Below are positions 6,740 through 13,088 of a stretch of 13,088 nucleotides of DNA, one piece after another. The translations under genes were made by a program, and so were the position numbers. Each line of letters begins with the position of its first letter. The stretch's first letter is position 1. Location of the stretch: NCBI GenBank assembly GCA_023425455.1, contig JAFACP010000052.1, forward strand, positions 1 to 13,088, in the 5' to 3' direction. The notes under the pieces are model-generated. The model did no database searches, was not told the DNA's origin, and saw only the letters and a list, made by a program, of their open reading frames with translations. The stretch comes from Pseudomonadota bacterium. Lineage in GTDB: Bacteria > Pseudomonadota > Gammaproteobacteria > Enterobacterales > Enterobacteriaceae.

Positions 6740-8167
6740 GTGGATATCTCTATCCTGATTTATGCAGTGATTGCGCTGGCGGGCGCGGGGATCGGCTGGC
6801 TCTTCTCAGGCTACCAGCACGCGCAGCAAAAGGCCGATCAACTGGCTGAGCGTGAAGAGATTGTCGCTGAGTTAAGCGCGGCAAAACAACGGATTGCCCA
6901 AAATGAACACTGGCGTGATGAGTGCGAGCTGCTCAATAACGAGCTGCGAAACCTGCGCGATATCAACACCTCGCTCGAGGCCGATCTTCGGGAGGTGACG
7001 ACCCGGCTGGAGTCCACTCAGCTGCACGCCGAAGACAAAATCCGCCAGATGCTCAACAGCGAGCAGCGCCTCAGCGAGCAGTTTGAAAACCTCGCGAACC
7101 GTATCTTTGAGCACAGCAACCGCCGGGTGGACGAACAGAACCGGCAGAGCCTGAATAGCCTGCTGACGCCTCTTCGGGAGCAGCTGGATGGCTTTCGCCG
7201 TCAGGTTCAGGACAGCTTTGGTCAGGAGGCGCGTGAACGCCATACCCTGGCGCATGAGATCCGCAATCTCCAGCAGTTGAATGCGCAGATGGCACAGGAG
7301 GCGGTTAACCTGACTCGCGCCCTGAAAGGGGATAACAAAGCGCAGGGCAACTGGGGAGAAGTGGTGTTGACCCGGGTTCTGGAGGCTTCCGGTCTGCGCG
7401 AAGGGTACGAATACGAAACGCAGGTCAGCATTGAAAACGATGCCCGCTCGCGGATGCAGCCGGATGTGATTGTGCGCCTGCCACAGGGCAAGGATGTGGT
7501 CATTGATGCCAAAATGACCCTCGTGGCTTACGAACGCTACTTTAATGCTGAAGACGACGTCACCCGCGAATCGGCACTGCAGGAACATATCGCGTCGGTG
7601 CGCAATCACATTCGTCTGCTGGGCAGGAAAGATTATCAACAGCTGCCGGGGCTCCGTTCGCTGGACTATGTGCTGATGTTTATTCCGGTTGAGCCCGCTT
7701 TCCTGCTGGCGCTCGACAGACAGCCCGAACTGATAACCGAGGCGCTAAAAAATAACATTATGCTGGTGAGTCCCACCACGCTGCTGGTGGCGCTGCGCAC
7801 TATTGCGAACCTGTGGCGCTATGAGCATCAGAGCCGCAATGCACAGCAGATTGCCGATCGCGCCAGCAAGCTCTATGACAAAATGCGTCTGTTCGTGGAT
7901 GACATGTCCTCGGTCGGGCAGAGCCTGGATCGCGCGCAGGATAACTATCGTCAGGCGATGAAGAAACTCTCTTCCGGGCGTGGCAACCTGCTGGCGCAGG
8001 CCGAGGCATTTCGCAGCATGGGGGTGGAGGTCAAACGCGAGATTAATCCGGAATTAGTTGAGCAGGCTACCGCGCAGGATGAGGAGTTCCGTTTGCGTGA
8101 AGAGGCCGGTGAGCAAAAGAAAGGCAGTGAAGACAACCGCTCAGGGGAGAATTCACCCCCCTTCTGA
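6740..8167 (+). CDS. rmuC: RmuC, DNA recombination-limiting protein
   Basis: RmuC was named in E. coli because its loss raises inversion between short inverted repeats. The 475-residue product equals the E. coli length. It starts with one membrane anchor (about residues 3-22, ISILIYAVIALAGAGIGWLF), continues as a coiled coil to about residue 110, and then has the RmuC domain. That domain carries a PD-(D/E)XK-like pattern: Glu207 (GNWGEVV), Asp242 (QPDVIV), then Asp256 and Lys258 (VIDAKM), consistent with a nuclease fold. The charged C-terminal tail is variable. I chose the GTG at 6740 because it gives the family N-terminus and has AGGGGG just upstream; an in-frame ATG at 6707 would add 11 unrelated residues starting at the ERIC edge. 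Confidence 0.93.
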   Translation: MDISILIYAVIALAGAGIGWLFSGYQHAQQKADQLAEREEIVAELSAAKQRIAQNEHWRDECELLNNELRNLRDINTSLEADLREVTTRLESTQLHAEDKIRQMLNSEQRLSEQFENLANRIFEHSNRRVDEQNRQSLNSLLTPLREQLDGFRRQVQDSFGQEARERHTLAHEIRNLQQLNAQMAQEAVNLTRALKGDNKAQGNWGEVVLTRVLEASGLREGYEYETQVSIENDARSRMQPDVIVRLPQGKDVVIDAKMTLVAYERYFNAEDDVTRESALQEHIASVRNHIRLLGRKDYQQLPGLRSLDYVLMFIPVEPAFLLALDRQPELITEALKNNIMLVSPTTLLVALRTIANLWRYEHQSRNAQQIADRASKLYDKMRLFVDDMSSVGQSLDRAQDNYRQAMKKLSSGRGNLLAQAEAFRSMGVEVKREINPELVEQATAQDEEFRLREEAGEQKKGSEDNRSGENSPPF

Positions 8168-8264
8168 ACCCTCAGCGCGTTTCATGCGCGGTGGTTGAAG
8201 CATAGGGCAAACGCCCCCAATCTGTTACACTTCACGAACATTTTACTGATGAGCAGGCTCTGAG

Positions 8265-9020
8265 ATGGTTGACGATTCACAAGACACAACGCACTTTGGT
8301 TTTCAGACTGTTGCCAAAGCGCAGAAAGCTGACATGGTGGCCCACGTATTTCACTCTGTGGCGGCGAAGTACGATGTCATGAATGACCTGATGTCGTTCG
8401 GCATTCATCGTTTGTGGAAGCGTTTCACTATCGACTGCAGCGGCGTACGCCGTGGGCAAACGGTGCTGGATTTAGCCGGCGGTACGGGCGATCTGACTGC
8501 CAAATTCTCTCGTCTGGTCGGTGAAACCGGCCGTGTGGTGCTGGCGGATATCAACGACTCGATGCTGAAAATGGGACGCGAGAAGCTGCGTAACACCGGG
8601 GTGGTCGGTAACGTAGAATATGTGCAGGCGAATGCCGAAGCGCTGCCGTTCCCGGACAACACCTTTGACTGCATCACCATCTCATTTGGCCTGCGTAACG
8701 TGACGGATAAAGAGAAAGCGCTGCGTTCAATGTATCGGGTGCTGAAGCCAGGCGGACGCCTGCTGGTCCTTGAGTTCTCCAAACCGATTATCGAACCCCT
8801 GAGCAAAGCCTACGACGCCTATTCGTTCCACGTGCTGCCGCGTATTGGCGAGCTGGTGGCAAACGATGCGGAAAGCTATCGCTACCTTGCGGAATCCATC
8901 CGTATGCATCCGGACCAGGACACGCTAAAAGCGATGATGCAGGATGCCGCTTTTGAAAACGTCGAGTACTTCAACATGACGGCAGGTGTGGTCGCGCTGC
9001 ATCGTGGTTACAAGTTCTGA
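8265..9020 (+). CDS. ubiE: UbiE, C-methyltransferase of ubiquinone and menaquinone synthesis
   Basis: Methylates 2-polyprenyl-6-methoxy-1,4-benzoquinol (ubiquinone path) and demethylmenaquinol (menaquinone path) using S-adenosylmethionine. The 251-residue product matches the E. coli length. The SAM-binding motif I is [15 protein letters not shown] at residues 68-81. The two UbiE/COQ5 signatures are present: [18 protein letters not shown] (36-53) and [17 protein letters not shown] (158-174). The ATG at 8265 has only a weak GAGCAGG upstream. The 97-bp gap after rmuC holds no clear terminator and no convincing promoter; a -10-like TACACT lies at 8226-8231. It heads a ubiE-ubiJ-ubiB cluster, with ubiJ starting 13 bp after its stop. 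Confidence 0.97.
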   Translation: MVDDSQDTTHFGFQTVAKAQKADMVAHVFHSVAAKYDVMNDLMSFGIHRLWKRFTIDCSGVRRGQTVLDLAGGTGDLTAKFSRLVGETGRVVLADINDSMLKMGREKLRNTGVVGNVEYVQANAEALPFPDNTFDCITISFGLRNVTDKEKALRSMYRVLKPGGRLLVLEFSKPIIEPLSKAYDAYSFHVLPRIGELVANDAESYRYLAESIRMHPDQDTLKAMMQDAAFENVEYFNMTAGVVALHRGYKF

Positions 9021-9033
9021 GTGGAGGTCTTCT

Positions 9034-9639
9034 GTGCCCTTTAAACCTTTAGTCACCGCCGGCATCGAGAACGTACTGAATGCGTTTTTGTATCGCTCGC
9101 CTGCGTTGAACAGTGCACGTCAACGGCTTAACGGAAACGTTCTGCGTATCGTATTAAAAGAGTTCCCGACGCCGTTGGTGCTGGTATTCAGCGAGCGCCA
9201 GCTTGACGTGCTGGGGGAGTGGGAAGGCGAGGCTGACTGTTCGGTGATTACGCATATGCGCGTTTTACCAAAGCTGCGCGATCGCCAGCAGCTGACGGCG
9301 CTTATCCGCAGCGGTGAGCTGGAGGTTGAAGGCGATATTCAGGTGGTACAGAACTTTGTCGCGCTGAGCGATCTCGCTGAGTTTGACCCGGCAGAACTCC
9401 TTGCGCCGTATATCGGCGATATTGCCGCCGAAGGGATCGGCAAAGCCATCCGCGGCGGTACGGCGTTGATGCGCAAGAGCGCACAGCGCCAGCAGCGATA
9501 CGTGGCTGAAGTGCTGACCGAAGAGTGGCGTGTGGCGCCTGGCGCGCTTGAAGTCGCATGGTTTGCGGAAGAGACTGCCGCTGTCGATCGTGCGGTTGAT
9601 GCGCTCGCCAGACGACTGGAAAAACTGGAGGACAAATGA
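9034..9639 (+). CDS. ubiJ: UbiJ, accessory factor of ubiquinone synthesis (SCP2 domain)
   Basis: A 201-residue protein, formerly YigP, required for aerobic ubiquinone synthesis. In E. coli it works with UbiK in a soluble multiprotein complex that binds the lipid intermediates. An SCP2-like lipid-binding domain occupies roughly residues 15-115 ([14 protein letters not shown] through the [15 protein letters not shown] block). The C-terminus is a predicted coiled coil ([19 protein letters not shown]), the likely UbiK contact. The start is the GTG at 9034: it gives the E. coli N-terminus ([12 protein letters not shown]) and has a strong GGAGG at 9023-9027. A start at 8986 would overlap ubiE and add 16 unrelated residues. 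Its stop overlaps the ubiB start (ATGA), so the two are probably translationally coupled. In E. coli the 3' half also encodes the sRNA EsrE. Confidence 0.95.
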   Translation: MPFKPLVTAGIENVLNAFLYRSPALNSARQRLNGNVLRIVLKEFPTPLVLVFSERQLDVLGEWEGEADCSVITHMRVLPKLRDRQQLTALIRSGELEVEGDIQVVQNFVALSDLAEFDPAELLAPYIGDIAAEGIGKAIRGGTALMRKSAQRQQRYVAEVLTEEWRVAPGALEVAWFAEETAAVDRAVDALARRLEKLEDK

Positions 9640-11276
9640 CGCCAGGTGAAATTCGGCGCCTCTATTTTATCGTCCACACCTTTTTGAGTTACGGGCTCGA
9701 TGAGCTTATACCCAAAATGCGTATCACGCTGCCGCTACGGATCTGGCGGCGGATGTTGTTCTGGATGCCAAATCGCCATAAAAATCAGCCGTTGGGTGAA
9801 CGTCTGCGCCTGGCGCTGCAGGAGCTTGGCCCGGTATGGATCAAGTTTGGTCAGATGCTGTCGACGCGACGGGATCTCTTCCCGCCGCAAATAGCCGATC
9901 AGCTGGCCCTGCTGCAGGATCGGGTCGCTCCCTTTGACGGCGTACGTGCGAAGAAGCAGATCGAAGAGGCGATGGGCAATATTCCGGTTGAAAGCTGGTT
10001 TGATGATTTTGACATCCAGCCGCTGGCATCGGCCTCTATTGCTCAGGTCCATACCGCACGGCTGAAGGAGAATGGCAAAGAGGTGGTTATCAAAGTCATT
10101 CGCCCGGATATCCTGCCGATCATCAAAGCGGATATGAAGCTGATTTACCGTCTTGCGCGCTGGGTGCCTCGTCTGTTGCCTGATGGCCGCCGGCTACGCC
10201 CGATGGAAGTGGTGCGGGAATACGAAAAAACGTTGATCGATGAGCTTAACCTGCTCCGTGAAGCGGCAAACGCCATCCAGCTGCGCCGTAATTTTGAAGA
10301 CAGCCCAATGCTGTATGTTCCTGAAGTCTATTCTGACTACTGCAGCCAGAACATGATGGTGATGGAGCGTATTTACGGTATTCCGGTTTCGGATGTGGTT
10401 GCGCTGGAAAGCCAGGGAACCAATATGAAATTGCTGGCCGAGCGCGGGGTTCAGGTCTTCTTTACCCAGGTTTTCCGTGACAGCTTTTTCCATGCAGACA
10501 TGCATCCGGGCAACATTTTTGTGAGTTACGAACACCCGGAAAACCCGAAATATATCGGTATCGACTGCGGTATTGTTGGCTCGTTGAATAAAGAGGATAA
10601 GCGCTATCTTGCCGAGAACTTTATCGCTTTCTTTAACCGCGATTACCGCAAGGTGGCCGAGCTGCATGTCGATTCTGGCTGGGTTCCGCCGGATACCAAC
10701 GTTGAAGAGTTTGAGTTTGCGATCCGCACCGTGTGTGAACCGATCTTTGAAAAGCCGCTGGCGGAGATCTCCTTCGGCCATGTGCTGTTAAACCTGTTCA
10801 ACACCGCGCGCCGCTTTAATATGGAAGTGCAGCCGCAGTTAGTTTTACTGCAGAAAACATTACTTTACGTTGAGGGCGTAGGTCGTCAGCTCTATCCTCA
10901 GTTAGACTTGTGGAAAACAGCGAAACCTTTCCTTGAGTCCTGGATTAAAGATCAGGTTGGTCTTCCGGCGCTGGTGCGTTCTCTGAAAGATAAAGCACCT
11001 TTCTGGATTGAAAAAATGCCGGAGATCCCTGAGCTGGTTTACGACAGTTTGCGTCAGAGCAAGAATCTTCAGCACAGCATGGATAAAATCGCCCGCGAGC
11101 TGCAGTCCAGTCGCGTTCGTCAGGGGCAGTCACGGTATCTGTTCGGGATCGGTGCTACATTGCTGCTAAGCGGGACCTTACTGCTGATCAATCGTCCGGA
11201 CTGGCAGATGATGCCAGCCTGGCTGATGGCGGGTGGGGTGGTTGTCTGGCTGGCTGGCTGGCGAAAAACGCGCTGA
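9636..11276 (+). CDS. ubiB: UbiB, atypical kinase/ATPase of ubiquinone synthesis
   Basis: A 546-residue member of the ABC1/ADCK/UbiB protein-kinase-like family, the same length as E. coli UbiB, needed for ubiquinone synthesis. Family marks in order: the KxGQ motif as KFGQ at 70-73; the alanine-rich loop ASAS at 131-134 replacing the glycine-rich loop; the ATP-site lysine Lys153 (VVIKVIRP); the catalytic-loop segment HADMHPGN at 286-293; and the metal-binding Asp310 (GIDCGIVG, in place of DFG). Two C-terminal membrane helices lie at about 498-517 and 524-541. These features suggest ATPase activity that supports the Ubi complex at the membrane, rather than protein phosphorylation. It starts inside the ubiJ stop (ATGA) and is followed by tatA after 76 bp. 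Confidence 0.97.
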   Translation: MTPGEIRRLYFIVHTFLSYGLDELIPKMRITLPLRIWRRMLFWMPNRHKNQPLGERLRLALQELGPVWIKFGQMLSTRRDLFPPQIADQLALLQDRVAPFDGVRAKKQIEEAMGNIPVESWFDDFDIQPLASASIAQVHTARLKENGKEVVIKVIRPDILPIIKADMKLIYRLARWVPRLLPDGRRLRPMEVVREYEKTLIDELNLLREAANAIQLRRNFEDSPMLYVPEVYSDYCSQNMMVMERIYGIPVSDVVALESQGTNMKLLAERGVQVFFTQVFRDSFFHADMHPGNIFVSYEHPENPKYIGIDCGIVGSLNKEDKRYLAENFIAFFNRDYRKVAELHVDSGWVPPDTNVEEFEFAIRTVCEPIFEKPLAEISFGHVLLNLFNTARRFNMEVQPQLVLLQKTLLYVEGVGRQLYPQLDLWKTAKPFLESWIKDQVGLPALVRSLKDKAPFWIEKMPEIPELVYDSLRQSKNLQHSMDKIARELQSSRVRQGQSRYLFGIGATLLLSGTLLLINRPDWQMMPAWLMAGGVVVWLAGWRKTR

Positions 11277-11306
11277 ATTAGCGTCGCTATCACCGGGTTG
11301 CCTACG

Positions 11307-11312
11307 TATAAT
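11307..11312 (+). promoter_or_regulatory. tatA -10 box inside an inverted repeat
   Basis: A perfect TATAAT lies 40 bp before the tatA ATG, in the 76-bp ubiB-tatA gap. No good -35 hexamer is visible 16-18 bp upstream. The box lies in the 11-nt loop between GGTTGC (11296-11301) and GCAACC (11313-11318). E. coli also has a tatA promoter in this gap, which supports the call; some readthrough from ubiB is likely. Confidence 0.55.
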
Positions 11313-11352
11313 GCAACCTGACTAATTCATCATCTATCACTGAGGAATATGT

Positions 11353-11607
11353 ATGGGTGGTATCAGTATCTGGCAATTGTTGATCATTGCCGTCATCGTC
11401 GTGCTGCTGTTTGGCACGAAAAAACTCGGTTCTATTGGTTCCGATCTTGGCGCATCCATTAAGGGCTTTAAAAAAGCCATGAACGATGATGAAGATAAGC
11501 AGGCTAAATCAGGACAGGACGCTGATTTTACTGCTAAATCCATCTCCGACAAGCAAGATGAAGCCAAAAAGGAAGATGCTAAACGTCACGATAATGAGCA
11601 GGTGTAA
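11353..11607 (+). CDS. tatA: TatA, pore-forming subunit of the twin-arginine translocon
   Basis: A small Sec-independent translocase subunit that oligomerises to let folded proteins with twin-arginine signals cross the inner membrane. The 84 residues consist of an N-terminal transmembrane helix (about 4-20, [17 protein letters not shown]), the Phe20-Gly21 hinge, an amphipathic helix (about 22-44, with the conserved Phe39 in KGFKKAM), and a charged unstructured tail. It is five residues shorter than E. coli TatA (89), owing to a shortened acidic/lysine-rich tail; the ending [11 protein letters not shown] is kept. The ATG has GAGG seven bases upstream. First gene of tatABC, three bases before tatB. 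Confidence 0.97.
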   Translation: MGGISIWQLLIIAVIVVLLFGTKKLGSIGSDLGASIKGFKKAMNDDEDKQAKSGQDADFTAKSISDKQDEAKKEDAKRHDNEQV

Positions 11608-11610
11608 TTC

Positions 11611-12159
11611 GTGTTCGACATCGGTTTTGGTGAGTTGCTGTTAGTGTTTGTGATTGGCCTGGTTGTCCTCGGGCCTCAGCGTTTGCCGGTAGCGGTGAAG
11701 ACCGTTGCGGGCTGGGTGCGTGCGCTACGTTCGCTTGCAACCACCGTACAGAATGAGCTTGCGCAGGAGCTTAAGCTGCAGGAGTTTCAGGACAGCCTGA
11801 AAAAGGTTGAGAAAGCGGGTATGGATAACCTGACGCCGGAGCTGAAAGCCTCAATGGACGAGCTGCGTGAAGCGGCAGAATCGATGAAGCGCTCATACAG
11901 TGCCAACGATCCTGAAAAAGCGAGCGATGAAGCGAACACCATCCATAACCCGGTCGTGAAGGAGAGCGACGCGCAGCGCGAGGGCGTGACGCCTGCCAGC
12001 GCGGAGCATCAGGCCGCTACGCCTGAGCAGGTCCCGCAGGAAGCCGAAGTGAAAAAACAGGTACAGCCGGACGCGACAACCGTGAATGCGAAGGCGACTG
12101 ACGATAACCTCGCCGCGCCCGTTTCCGAATCATCCCCCTCGTCGAGTGATAAAGCGTAA
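11611..12159 (+). CDS. tatB: TatB, twin-arginine translocase receptor subunit
   Basis: With TatC, forms the receptor that recognises twin-arginine signal peptides at the inner membrane. The 182-residue product begins with the TatA/B-type membrane helix ([20 protein letters not shown]), contains the conserved Glu8 and the Leu20-Gly21-Pro22 hinge, then a long amphipathic/charged helical region to about residue 100. The tail is low-complexity, rich in Ala, Glu, Pro and Ser, and makes the protein about 11 residues longer than E. coli TatB (171). The start is the GTG at 11611, three bases after the tatA stop; the ribosome-binding sequence (CAGGTG) is weak, consistent with coupling to tatA. Confidence 0.96.
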   Translation: MFDIGFGELLLVFVIGLVVLGPQRLPVAVKTVAGWVRALRSLATTVQNELAQELKLQEFQDSLKKVEKAGMDNLTPELKASMDELREAAESMKRSYSANDPEKASDEANTIHNPVVKESDAQREGVTPASAEHQAATPEQVPQEAEVKKQVQPDATTVNAKATDDNLAAPVSESSPSSSDKA

Positions 12160-12161
12160 AC

Positions 12162-12932
12162 ATGGCAGTAGATGACACTCAACCGCTTATTACGCACCTG
12201 ATTGAGCTGCGTAAGCGCCTGTTAAACTGCATTATTGCGGTTTGCATCATTTTCTTAGGGTTGGTCTATTTCGCCAACGATATCTACCAGGTGGTTTCTG
12301 CTCCGTTGATTAAGCAGATGCCGCTGGGCGCGACGATGATTGCAACGGATGTCGCTTCTCCGTTCTTTACCCCGATCAAGCTGACATTCTGGGTATCGCT
12401 TATCGCCTCCGCGCCCGTGATTTTGTACCAGGTCTGGGCGTTTGTGGCGCCAGCGCTGTACAAGCATGAGCGCAGACTGGTGGTGCCGCTGCTGGTCTCC
12501 AGTTCGTTGCTGTTTTACATCGGTATGGCGTTCGCCTATTTTGTCGTATTTCCGCTGGCCTTTGGCTTCCTGACGCACACCGCGCCAGAAGGGGTGCAGG
12601 TCTCCACCGATATCGCCAGTTACCTGAGCTTCGTTATGGCGCTGTTCATGGCCTTTGGCGTGGCGTTTGAAGTGCCGGTAGCCATTGTGCTGCTGTGCTG
12701 GGTTGGGGTCACCACGCCTGAAGATCTGCGAAAAAAACGCCCCTATATCCTGGTCGGCGCATTTGTGATTGGCATGATGCTGACCCCGCCGGATGTGTTC
12801 TCGCAGACCCTGCTGGCAATACCCATGTACTGCCTGTTTGAAGTCGGCGTGTTCTTCTCGCGCTTCTACGTCGGGAAAAGACGTCTGCCGGAAGAGGATG
12901 ACGCCGGGTCGGAAAAGACCACTGAAGAGTAA
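12162..12932 (+). CDS. tatC: TatC, twin-arginine signal-peptide receptor
   Basis: The polytopic core of the translocon, six transmembrane helices and 256 residues (E. coli 258). Functionally important positions are all present with E. coli numbering: Glu15, Arg17 and Arg19 (LIELRKR) in the cytoplasmic N-terminus, Pro48, Phe94 and Glu103 ([14 protein letters not shown]) in the signal-peptide site, Glu170 (FEVP) and Asp211 (TPPDVFSQ). The charged C-terminal tail after FYVGK is variable. It starts two bases after the tatB stop, with only a weak ribosome-binding sequence, so translation is probably coupled. With tatA and tatB it makes a complete translocon. A short terminator-like hairpin follows its stop. 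Confidence 0.98.
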   Translation: MAVDDTQPLITHLIELRKRLLNCIIAVCIIFLGLVYFANDIYQVVSAPLIKQMPLGATMIATDVASPFFTPIKLTFWVSLIASAPVILYQVWAFVAPALYKHERRLVVPLLVSSSLLFYIGMAFAYFVVFPLAFGFLTHTAPEGVQVSTDIASYLSFVMALFMAFGVAFEVPVAIVLLCWVGVTTPEDLRKKRPYILVGAFVIGMMLTPPDVFSQTLLAIPMYCLFEVGVFFSRFYVGKRRLPEEDDAGSEKTTEE

Positions 12933-12936
12933 TATC

Positions 12937-12958
12937 AACCGCCCGTCAGGGCGGTTTT
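12937..12958 (+). terminator. Short terminator/attenuator between tatC and tatD
   Basis: AACCGCCC (12937-12944) pairs with GGGCGGTT (12949-12956) around a GTCA tetraloop, followed by a T tract of four (12955-12958). The stem is strong but the T tract is short, so it probably reduces rather than blocks readthrough into tatD, which starts 16 bp later. Confidence 0.65.
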
Positions 12959-12973
12959 CATATGGGGATAAGC

Positions 12974-13088
12974 ATGTTTGATATTGGCGTTAACCTGACA
13001 AGTTCGCAGTTTGCCAAAGACCATGATGAGGTGGTGGCTCGTGCTTTTGCGGCCGGGGTGCAGGGGCTGCTACTGACCGGCACCAGTT
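12974..13088 (+). CDS. tatD: TatD, metal-dependent DNase (5' part only)
   Basis: The first 38 codons of a TatD-family hydrolase; the gene runs off the window. The N-terminus [21 protein letters not shown] matches enterobacterial TatD, a Mg-dependent 3'-5' exonuclease linked to DNA repair. Despite its name and position it is not needed for twin-arginine transport. As in E. coli TatD, the usual N-terminal metal-binding His-x-His of the wider family (for example YcfH) is absent and GVNL stands in its place. The ATG at 12974 has GGGGATAA upstream; an in-frame ATG at 12962 would add four residues, as in one published E. coli start choice. Confidence 0.93.
   Translation, partial: MFDIGVNLTSSQFAKDHDEVVARAFAAGVQGLLLTGTS

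Noticed and set aside
8144..8192. Possible terminator at the rmuC end (GGGG/CCCC at 8144-8161 and a GCGC repeat near 8176-8190)
   Set aside because: Stems are only about four pairs with no T-run, and the first lies inside the coding region.
8986..9033. Upstream start for ubiJ at 8986
   Set aside because: It would overlap ubiE by 35 bp and add 16 unrelated residues; the GTG at 9034 has GGAGG and the family N-terminus.
1..13088. Mobile island, prophage, CRISPR array, tRNA/rRNA gene, toxin-antitoxin or defence cluster
   Set aside because: Gene order is the conserved enteric yigL-to-tatD block without insertion; the only repeats are ERIC and REP-like elements, and no direct-repeat array, transposase, integrase or tRNA-like cloverleaf was seen.

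Overview
This window is ordinary core chromosome of an enteric bacterium (Enterobacteriaceae). Gene order, protein lengths and recognisable protein sequences match the E. coli block yigL-yigM-metR-metE-ysgA-udp-rmuC-ubiE-ubiJ-ubiB-tatA-tatB-tatC-tatD. Amino-acid differences from E. coli, different intergenic DNA and two ERIC-type repeats suggest a relative such as Enterobacter, Lelliottia or a similar genus. That genus guess is inference.

Left part (1-4540): the 3' end of the HAD phosphatase yigL, then the biotin transporter yigM. The yigM 3' end overlaps the convergent 3' end of metR by 113 bp. metR and metE diverge from a compact control region holding a perfect MetR half-site pair, a second degenerate one, three tandem MetJ met boxes and overlapping promoters. 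metE (B12-independent methionine synthase) then runs towards the convergent gene ysgA. The gap between them holds a REP-like palindrome and a second hairpin.

Middle (4541-8167): ysgA (dienelactone-hydrolase family) and udp (uridine phosphorylase) diverge. The udp promoter has two CRP sites whose centres are exactly 52 bp apart, the layout of the E. coli CytR/CRP-controlled udp promoter. udp ends in a strong intrinsic terminator. udp is flanked by a decayed ERIC-like element upstream and a complete 125-bp ERIC element downstream. The latter ends 34 bp before the rmuC start. rmuC encodes a membrane-anchored coiled-coil protein with a PD-(D/E)XK-like nuclease domain.

Right part (8168-13088): a co-oriented, tightly packed run. 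ubiE-ubiJ-ubiB serve ubiquinone (and menaquinone) synthesis. tatA-tatB-tatC encode the whole twin-arginine translocon, with a -10 box before tatA. A short terminator-like hairpin separates tatC from the start of tatD, which is cut by the window end.

I found no phage, plasmid, insertion sequence, CRISPR array, toxin-antitoxin pair, defence island or RNA gene, and nothing I would call an undescribed system. The points worth a second look are regulatory: the ERIC element sitting where the rmuC promoter should be, the decayed ERIC next to the udp promoter, the met control region, the overlapping yigM/metR tails, and an inverted repeat around the tatA -10 box.
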